Assembly (NCBI GenBank): GCA_023428135.1
Contig: JAEYZG010000006.1
Coordinates: forward strand, 1 to 20,741
Direction: 5' to 3'
From: Bacteroidota bacterium
GTDB lineage: Bacteria; Bacteroidota; Bacteroidia; Cytophagales; Cytophagaceae
Length of the DNA stretch: 20,741 nucleotides
The stretch's first letter is position 1, and each line of letters opens with the position of its first letter. The position numbers and the translations under genes are program-made. Below, in pieces: positions 15,391 to 20,741 of this stretch. The notes under the pieces were generated by a model. That model did not search any database. It was not told the origin of the DNA and worked only from the letters and a program-made list of their open reading frames with translations.

Positions 15391-16302
15391 ATGGAAGAAG
15401 TAATTCCAAGATATGAAGTATTATATAGTGATTTGAGAAATCATTATATAGGTAGTTTTCTTGCTTCAAGAGAATTTAAATTGTTCATGACAGAAATTAG
15501 ACAATATGACCAGTGGAAGAGTTTATATGAGAAAGTTAAATCAAACAGGTCGTATTTTATGTTCGGTTCAGACCATGAACCCGGTGACGCTTCTGATACA
15601 TTTGGTTTATACCTAAATGCAATACCTCGTAATATAACGATAGAAGACCTTGTTACTGAAATAATATGTCAATTTATTTTCTCTAAAAAAGAAAAGACAG
15701 ATTTTTTAGATGTCCTTCAAAGTATGAGAATTGCTCAATTTCAAGAATCTAATATTGCTAAGGTTGAAAAATCAATTGCTGAACATAATAAAAAAGAATT
15801 TGCGGAAAAGAAGAAGGTACCTAAAAAAGATAATAATAAATCTAACATATTGAAACCTAACGAAGCTGATGTTTTCATTGTACATGGGCATAATGAAGAA
15901 GTAAAGCATAATGTTGCAAGAACATTAACTAAATTAAAGTTTAATCCAATAATTCTTAATGAACAATCAAATGAAGGCTTAACAATTATTGAAAAGTTTG
16001 AAAAGTATAGCAACGTTTCCTTTGCTATTATTCTATTAACTTTTGATGATTATGGTTATGCTAAATCTGATGATTCAAAATATAAAAGAGCTAGACAAAA
16101 TGTAATTCTAGAATTAGGGTATTTTATTGGAAAATTAGGAAGAAATCGAGTGCTTCCTCTTTATGAAAGTGGAGTTGAAATACCTAGCGATATTACAGGA
16201 GTCTTATATACGAAAATTGATGAATCAGAAAATTGGAAGTTTAGATTAGTAAAAGAGTTAAAATCAGCAGGATTCAATGTTGATGCTAATGATATATTAT
16301 AA
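15391..16302 (+). CDS. TIR-like (Cap12/Pycsar-effector type) nucleotide-binding domain protein, copy 1
   Basis: 303 residues. The C-terminal half (about 158-300) matches the bacterial TIR-like family known from CBASS Cap12 and Pycsar effectors: ADVFIVHGHNEEVKHNVARTL, ILNEQSNEGLTIIEKFEKYSNVSFAIILLT, RARQNVILELGYFIGKLGR, then GVEIPSDITGVLYTKID. Characterised relatives cleave NAD+ when triggered during phage infection. The acidic residues in EQSNEGLTIIEKFE lie where the catalytic Glu is expected. The N-terminal ~130 residues are helical with no family I recognise, followed by a Lys/Asn-rich linker (138-156). No cyclase gene is adjacent, so the trigger is not evident. Codon use is strongly AT-rich compared with the carotenoid genes, a sign of separate origin. 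Confidence 0.82.
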   Translation: MEEVIPRYEVLYSDLRNHYIGSFLASREFKLFMTEIRQYDQWKSLYEKVKSNRSYFMFGSDHEPGDASDTFGLYLNAIPRNITIEDLVTEIICQFIFSKKEKTDFLDVLQSMRIAQFQESNIAKVEKSIAEHNKKEFAEKKKVPKKDNNKSNILKPNEADVFIVHGHNEEVKHNVARTLTKLKFNPIILNEQSNEGLTIIEKFEKYSNVSFAIILLTFDDYGYAKSDDSKYKRARQNVILELGYFIGKLGRNRVLPLYESGVEIPSDITGVLYTKIDESENWKFRLVKELKSAGFNVDANDIL

Positions 16303-16486
16303 AAAACAGCTGGCAACATTATATAAAAAAGAGAGCGGGTTCAATGGTAGCGTATCCTTCAGTTATTTTAGTTGGCTGCCGTTTCGGTGGCTAATTTACT
16401 GCTTAAAAAACCGCTGCCCGTTTCTTATACTCATGTTAGCGGTCATGCTGTGACCTCTCATCGAATTTTAACCCTTAGCAATACAA
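16303..16486. repeat. Cassette-like spacer with imperfect inverted ends
   Basis: Between the two TIR-like genes, the outer arms at about 16309-16330 (GCTGGCAACATTATATAA) and 16421-16440 (TTATACTCATGTTAGC) are imperfect reverse complements enclosing roughly 130 bases. The inner part holds further short matches (GAGCGGG on the left, CTGCCCG on the right). Size and shape resemble recombination-site or folded-repeat spacers, but no integrase gene is in the window. Confidence 0.4.
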
Positions 16487-17344
16487 ATGGACAAACCAAT
16501 GTTTTACCAAGTTCTTATTGAGACAAATGAAAAAGTTGGCAAATCACAGAACAACAAGCGACTATATGAGCTTGACAAAACTAATTTGCTAGAAATAGAA
16601 GAAGATGTAGTTATTCCTTACCTTAAAAAAGAGCAATTCCAATTTGATGGATATTTTTTAGAACCCAAAAATGTTCTTCGTGTCGTTGTTAAAGAAACCG
16701 AAAGAACTACTAAAGAATATTCTAAGTACGAGAATGATAATATGTCGAGAAATGTAATTATTTACATCTCACCCGAAGACATAGTTAGCCAAGACAAATA
16801 CACAAAGGATATCACCAAACAAATTTTTGCAAGTGCAAAAGAGAAAATAGACAACGGAAAAGTAAACAGTAAACCTGCAAAAATGAATGAACAACCTGAT
16901 ATGACAAAAGTTTTTATCGTGCATGGTCAGGATGAACTTGCAAAAATTGACGTTGCTAGATTTATCGAAAAATTAAAACTTCAAGCGATTATTCTTCATG
17001 AGCAAGTAAGTTCAGGTAAAACAATAATAGAGAAAATCGAAGAGTTTTCCAATGTAGGGTTTGGGGTTGTATTATATACGCCTTGTGACGTGGGAGCAAA
17101 AAAAGGAGAAGAAACAAACTTACAATTAAGAGCAAGACAAAACGTTGTATTTGAACACGGATATTTGATTGCCAAATTAGGAAGAAGGAATGTTAGCGCC
17201 TTAGTAAAAGGGAAAGTAGAGATACCAAATGATATATCGGGTGTAGTTTATGTTCCTCTGGACGACCATAAAGCATGGCAACTTGCACTTGCTAAAGAAT
17301 TAAGAAATTCAGGTTATAATGTTGACATGAATTTAATAGTGTAG
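16487..17344 (+). CDS. TIR-like (Cap12/Pycsar-effector type) nucleotide-binding domain protein, copy 2
   Basis: 285 residues. The C-terminal half (about 139-285) is the same TIR-like domain as the preceding gene: TKVFIVHGQDELAKIDVARF, ILHEQVSSGKTIIEKIEEFSNVGFGVVLYT, RARQNVVFEHGYLIAKLGR, VEIPNDISGVVYVPLDD. Both proteins also share the ending KEL(K/R)(S/N)(A/S)G(F/Y)NVD. The N-terminal ~125 residues differ completely from copy 1: a mixed alpha/beta segment (FYQVLIETNEK...LYELDKTNLLEIEEDVVIPYL...FLEPKNVLRVVVKETERTTKEY) of a family I do not recognise, which could be the sensor part. Family knowledge suggests NADase-type effector activity in anti-phage defence. ATG at 16487; no ribosome-binding site is evident. 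Confidence 0.82.
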   Translation: MDKPMFYQVLIETNEKVGKSQNNKRLYELDKTNLLEIEEDVVIPYLKKEQFQFDGYFLEPKNVLRVVVKETERTTKEYSKYENDNMSRNVIIYISPEDIVSQDKYTKDITKQIFASAKEKIDNGKVNSKPAKMNEQPDMTKVFIVHGQDELAKIDVARFIEKLKLQAIILHEQVSSGKTIIEKIEEFSNVGFGVVLYTPCDVGAKKGEETNLQLRARQNVVFEHGYLIAKLGRRNVSALVKGKVEIPNDISGVVYVPLDDHKAWQLALAKELRNSGYNVDMNLIV

Positions 17345-17525
17345 AAAGCACGAACAGCTAACAGTGGCTTTACGTTTGGATTTGGACTTAAAGACTTACA
17401 GTTGAGAGTTACTTAAAAGTAATATTGTTAACTTAGTTTTGTGCAATTATATCGCCCGAATGCAACGTCCGAACCGTTTTCGGCAACCCTATGACGACAG
17501 TGCGAACACAAACGACAGACATTAA
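17345..17525. other. Spacer between TIR-like gene 2 and the helicase gene
   Basis: A noncoding stretch of 181 bases. It opens with CAGCTAACAGTGGC (17356-17369), similar in position and sequence to the start of the spacer after TIR-like gene 1. It contains a tight hairpin, TTACTT-AA-AAGTAA (17409-17422). No convincing right-hand partner arm was found, and no promoter was assigned. Confidence 0.3.
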
Positions 17526-20186
17526 ATGAAAGGTATCGGAAATTTTCTCTTACTGATTTTACTGATTATTACAGGTGTTTGGTTTCACCGCAGACACCTG
17601 GCGAATGAACGCAAGAAAAAAGAACATGAAGCAGAGCAAGCAAGACAGCGGGAGTTAGAACGACTAAAACTCTTTGATTTTTTCAACACTAAACTTGACA
17701 GTATAAAGACGGCAAACAATAAGTTCGCTAAGTATATTGACTTAAAGACAGGTTACTTTACAAATTATCAATTGATAACTTGGAAAAATCAACAGATTAA
17801 TCTTATGAATGAAATCAAAGGGAAACCCTTTGATTTCATTCAGCTTTCAAATGATGAAGTAAAATCAATTAAAACTTTTAAGGAATACTTCAATAATGCC
17901 ATCAGCTTGCAAAACGACTTCAATAAACTTTTTATCAAAGAGGAGTTAAAAAAATATAGTACTTTTTTTGATAACATTGAGGGAAGAAAACTTGATGTTC
18001 AGCAAAGAACGGCAGTTGTAGCAGACGAGGATAATAACATTGTAATTGCTGGTGCAGGTTCAGGTAAGACAACAACTATTGTAGGAAAGGTAAATTACAT
18101 AATTGACCGTTACAAAGTTTCCCCCGAAGAAATACTGCTTATTTCCTTTACAAACAAATCTGCTTCTACCCTTGCAGACAGAATAGACATTGAAGGAGTT
18201 GAAGCAAAAACATTTCACAAATTTGGTAAAGACATAATTGTAGAAGCAGAGGGCAGACAACCAAGCATCTTTAAAGAAGCTCAATTTAGACCACTTCTTA
18301 CAAAATATTTTACAGAATTAATTCGCAATGCTAGCTATCTTCAAAAAGTAACAGAATATTTTGCCAACTTTTTAAAACCTACCAAATCTCAATTTGATTT
18401 TGATAATCAAGGTGACTACATCCAATATCTCAAGGATCAAAATTTCAGAAGCTACAAACTAAAAGAAGTTCCAACAAAAGGGAAAATGACCTATAAAATG
18501 GAAGTAGTGAAAAGTATTGAGGAATGTAAAATCGCAAACTTTCTATTATTCAACGGTGTCAACTATGAATATGAATTTCCTTATGAACACAACACAGCAA
18601 CCGAAGCGTTCAGGCAATACAAACCCGACTTCACAGTAATTCAAAATGGAAAGAAAGTGTACATAGAACACTTTGGGGTTTCACGAAACGGAAATGTTCC
18701 AAGTTGGTTTATAGGTGACGGAGTTCGTTCTGCGAGTGAAAAGTATCGAGACGATATGAAATGGAAAAGAGATACTCATAAAAATAACGGGACCACCTTA
18801 ATTGAAAGTTACAGTTATGAAATGAGTGAGGATATTTTATTTGACAACCTTGCGAAAAACTTGAGTGCTGCTGGAATTATTCTTAAACCAAAATCCCCAG
18901 AGGAGATTTGGAAAATCATAAGCGAAGCTGCAAAGGATGAAGTAAACAGCTTTGTTACTTTGTTTGGGACTTTCATTACTTTAATGAAATCAAACAATTA
19001 TTCAATTGCTGATGTATTAAACAGAAACCAGCAGACCAAAGAAAAATTCTTCAAAGACAGAAATGCATTGTTCATTGAAATCATAGAACCTATTTTTGAA
19101 CGCTACGAAAATCATTTAAGCGAAAGAAGCGAAATTGACTTTAGCGATATGATAAATAGAGCATCGAAGCATATTGCAAGTGGAAAGTACAAACGTAAAT
19201 TTAGCTATATAGTTATTGACGAATTTCAAGACATTTCAATTGGACGCTATCAACTTGTAAAAGCAATTAAAATCAATAATCCTGCTTGTAAACTGTTTTG
19301 TGTTGGTGATGACTGGCAATCAATTTACCGCTTCAGCGGTAGCGACATTGCTCTATTCAAAGAATTTGAAAACTATTTTGGGGTTACAGTCAAATCAAAA
19401 ATTGAAACGACATATCGTTTCAATAGTCCTCTAATAAATCTTTCAAGCGACTTTATTCAAAAAAATCCAAATCAAGCTAAGAAGGAATTAAGAGGAGCTT
19501 CGCAAACAAAAAACACAAACTATAAAATTTATTATTCTGTTAGCGACAATCAAGACGACACATTAGCACTTCAAAAGTTATTTAACCAATTATTGACTAC
19601 TGACGAAGAAATTGAAGAAAAAGAAATTTTGATACTCGGCAGATACAGGTTTGACATTGATAGAATTAAAAATGAAAACTCCGTTTTTCGAATTGACAAA
19701 GAAAACGAAACGATTTCATATAGCATCAAGACAGAAGAAGGGAAAACTAAAAAACTTCAAACACAATTTATGACAGTTCATAAAGCAAAAGGACTGGAAG
19801 CCGACATCATCATAGTTCTCAATTGCAATTCCGGCAAGTATGGTTTTCCTTCTGAAATGTCAGACGACCCATTGTTAAACCTTTTACTTAGCGAAGCCGA
19901 CCAATTTGAAAACGGAGAAGAAAGACGTTTGTTCTATGTTGCTATGACCAGAGCGAAACAGAATGTTTACTTTATTTCTGACAGTTCTTTTAAATCAAAA
20001 TTTATTGCAGAGTTAGAAGTTGAAAGCGGACAATCACCAAATAAGAAATGCCCAACGTGTAAAACGGCAGACATTGTTCTTAGAAAATCAGGAACAGCAA
20101 AAAATGGAAATACATACAAATTTTTCGGTTGCTCAAACTATTTATTTGGTTGTGACTACACAACGACAGAATGGATAAACAACTAA
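17526..20186 (+). CDS. Membrane-anchored helicase IV (HelD/UvrD superfamily 1)-like protein with zinc ribbon
   Basis: 886 residues. Residues 5-20 are a membrane segment, followed by a charged coiled-coil stretch (24-50). SF1A helicase motifs are complete: Q motif LDVQQRTAV (156-164), Walker A AGAGSGKTT (175-183), Ia LLISFTNKSA, Walker B VIDEFQD (563-569), III VGDDWQSIYRFSGSD (593-607), TTYRFNSP, V TVHKAKGLEAD, and VI LFYVAMTRAK. These resemble E. coli helicase IV. An insertion between motifs Ia and II (about 333-395) contains KPDFTV...VYIEHFG, reminiscent of a PD-(D/E)XK nuclease core but without the Lys. The C-terminus has a topoisomerase-type C4 zinc ribbon (C842, C845, C869, C876). Expected to translocate on DNA; placement after TIR-like genes suggests a defence or repair role, not proven. 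Confidence 0.85.
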   Translation: MKGIGNFLLLILLIITGVWFHRRHLANERKKKEHEAEQARQRELERLKLFDFFNTKLDSIKTANNKFAKYIDLKTGYFTNYQLITWKNQQINLMNEIKGKPFDFIQLSNDEVKSIKTFKEYFNNAISLQNDFNKLFIKEELKKYSTFFDNIEGRKLDVQQRTAVVADEDNNIVIAGAGSGKTTTIVGKVNYIIDRYKVSPEEILLISFTNKSASTLADRIDIEGVEAKTFHKFGKDIIVEAEGRQPSIFKEAQFRPLLTKYFTELIRNASYLQKVTEYFANFLKPTKSQFDFDNQGDYIQYLKDQNFRSYKLKEVPTKGKMTYKMEVVKSIEECKIANFLLFNGVNYEYEFPYEHNTATEAFRQYKPDFTVIQNGKKVYIEHFGVSRNGNVPSWFIGDGVRSASEKYRDDMKWKRDTHKNNGTTLIESYSYEMSEDILFDNLAKNLSAAGIILKPKSPEEIWKIISEAAKDEVNSFVTLFGTFITLMKSNNYSIADVLNRNQQTKEKFFKDRNALFIEIIEPIFERYENHLSERSEIDFSDMINRASKHIASGKYKRKFSYIVIDEFQDISIGRYQLVKAIKINNPACKLFCVGDDWQSIYRFSGSDIALFKEFENYFGVTVKSKIETTYRFNSPLINLSSDFIQKNPNQAKKELRGASQTKNTNYKIYYSVSDNQDDTLALQKLFNQLLTTDEEIEEKEILILGRYRFDIDRIKNENSVFRIDKENETISYSIKTEEGKTKKLQTQFMTVHKAKGLEADIIIVLNCNSGKYGFPSEMSDDPLLNLLLSEADQFENGEERRLFYVAMTRAKQNVYFISDSSFKSKFIAELEVESGQSPNKKCPTCKTADIVLRKSGTAKNGNTYKFFGCSNYLFGCDYTTTEWINN

Positions 20187-20322
20187 TGACGGACAGAAGG
20201 GCAGCCGATACCAGCGGTTTGGCAAAAGTGGCGATTCAGTGCTCCGCAGACACATTTGCAGTTAATCAAAGTTTGGTTCTCCGCATCGACATTTGTAGTA
20301 AAAATCCCGTTTCTGACTTAAG
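20187..20322. repeat. Spacer with tandem imperfect repeat, interrupted by the intron
   Basis: Starts CAGCCGATACCAGCGG (20202-20217). Two 21-base copies, 20242-20262 and 20279-20299, agree at 17 positions (CTCCGCA..., ACATTTG, AGT) with a 37-base period. A right-hand inverted arm like that of the 16309-16440 element is absent, possibly because the group II intron cuts in at 20323. Confidence 0.4.
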
Positions 20323-20741
20323 GTGTGCCGAGAATGAAAAGCGGCATTAAATAAAAGCTTTTCAATGCTATATAAAAGATGAAGGTTGGCCCTTCATTGG
20401 CGGTTTACAGGAACAGCCAATAAACAACCCTGCGGTGCTTCACAGGCAATGGTGAGGTATTGAGCGGTCAGGGAAAAGGCTCTATAAAGAGTTATGTGAG
20501 AGTAAAAGAGATGAACGCAAGTGAACCATTGATGAAGTGTCGAGAAAGTAAACCTACTGTCTAAACTATACTTTCTTAAGCGTATAGGATAAGCATAGCA
20601 GCAACCTGTTTACCGGCTATGCGGCAGTCGTCATTAAGGTGGCATGACTTCTACTCAGGCTTTTATATGGAACTCGGGAACCTGAATATAAATGCTAGTC
20701 TTTTTGTAAACCTTCCTCCAGCGGAGTGGGGAAAAGACAAA
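20323..20741 (+). mobile_element. Group II intron, 5' part (domain I), continues past window end
   Basis: The intron begins with the GUGYG-type 5' end (GTGTG, 20323-20327). The following sequence has the conserved bacterial group II domain I character: GATGAACGCAAGTGAACC near 20510-20525, GGATAAGC...CAGCAACCTGTTTACC near 20587-20617, and GGAACTCGGGAACCTG near 20669-20684. A hairpin at 20566-20587 (CTATAC / GTATAG) presents CTTAAG (20575-20580) as EBS1, which pairs exactly with the six bases just before the splice site (CTTAAG, 20317-20322). TCAGGGA (20468-20474) can pair with TTTCTGA (20310-20316) as EBS2-IBS2, with two G-U pairs. The reverse transcriptase gene and domains V-VI would lie beyond the window. 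Confidence 0.85.

Noticed and set aside
16303..17525. Classical integron attC sites between the accessory genes
   Set aside because: The spacer ends do not match the GTTRRRY / RYYYAAC core and no integrase gene is visible; kept only as an inference about cassette-like spacers.
1..20741. CRISPR arrays, tRNA or rRNA genes
   Set aside because: No regularly spaced identical repeats and no cloverleaf or rRNA-like sequence was seen on either strand.

Overview
This window comes from a member of the Bacteroidota. Two proteins end in type IX secretion (T9SS) type A sorting domains. The lycopene cyclase is the fused CrtYc-CrtYd membrane type, the Crp/Fnr regulator is of the short Bacteroidota kind, and start codons lack clear Shine-Dalgarno sequences. 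No genus can be named from the sequence alone. Every function below is inferred from motifs read by eye; no database search was run.

Layout. 1-1442: the 3' end of a large secreted lectin/Ig-like protein with a strong terminator. 1857-3633: a Crp/Fnr-type regulator followed by an FAD-dependent monooxygenase, with a small palindrome between them. 3640-5240: a poorly coding stretch where two small membrane-protein genes each seem to change reading frame; probable gene decay or base-call errors. 5248-6783: a secreted beta-helix protein with a T9SS tail. 6906-8793: an ADP-ribosyltransferase of the rifamycin-inactivating Arr family fused to an N-terminal helical-repeat domain, then an unrecognised protein with a duplicated domain.

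9019-14937 is a carotenoid locus. A CarH/LitR-like MerR regulator with a cobalamin-binding domain lies upstream of a tight six-gene operon: crtI, crtB, an unknown exported protein, idi, crtZ and fused crtY. Neighbouring genes overlap or almost touch. With geranylgeranyl diphosphate supplied by a crtE elsewhere, the predicted route is GGPP to phytoene (CrtB), lycopene (CrtI), beta-carotene (CrtY) and zeaxanthin (CrtZ), with Idi balancing the C5 precursors. A perfect 11-bp inverted repeat just before crtI is the best candidate operator, and a terminator closes the operon.

15391-20741 is an accessory region of more AT-rich genes. It holds two tandem genes with C-terminal TIR-like (Cap12/Pycsar-effector type) domains and unrelated N-termini, then an 886-residue helicase-IV-like protein with a membrane anchor, a nuclease-like insertion and a C-terminal zinc ribbon. 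Structured noncoding stretches of about 130-180 bp separate these genes, giving a cassette-like look. The last 419 bases are the 5' part of a group II intron; its boundary is supported by matching intron-exon pairing sequences. The intron continues past the window end, so its reverse transcriptase gene is not visible.
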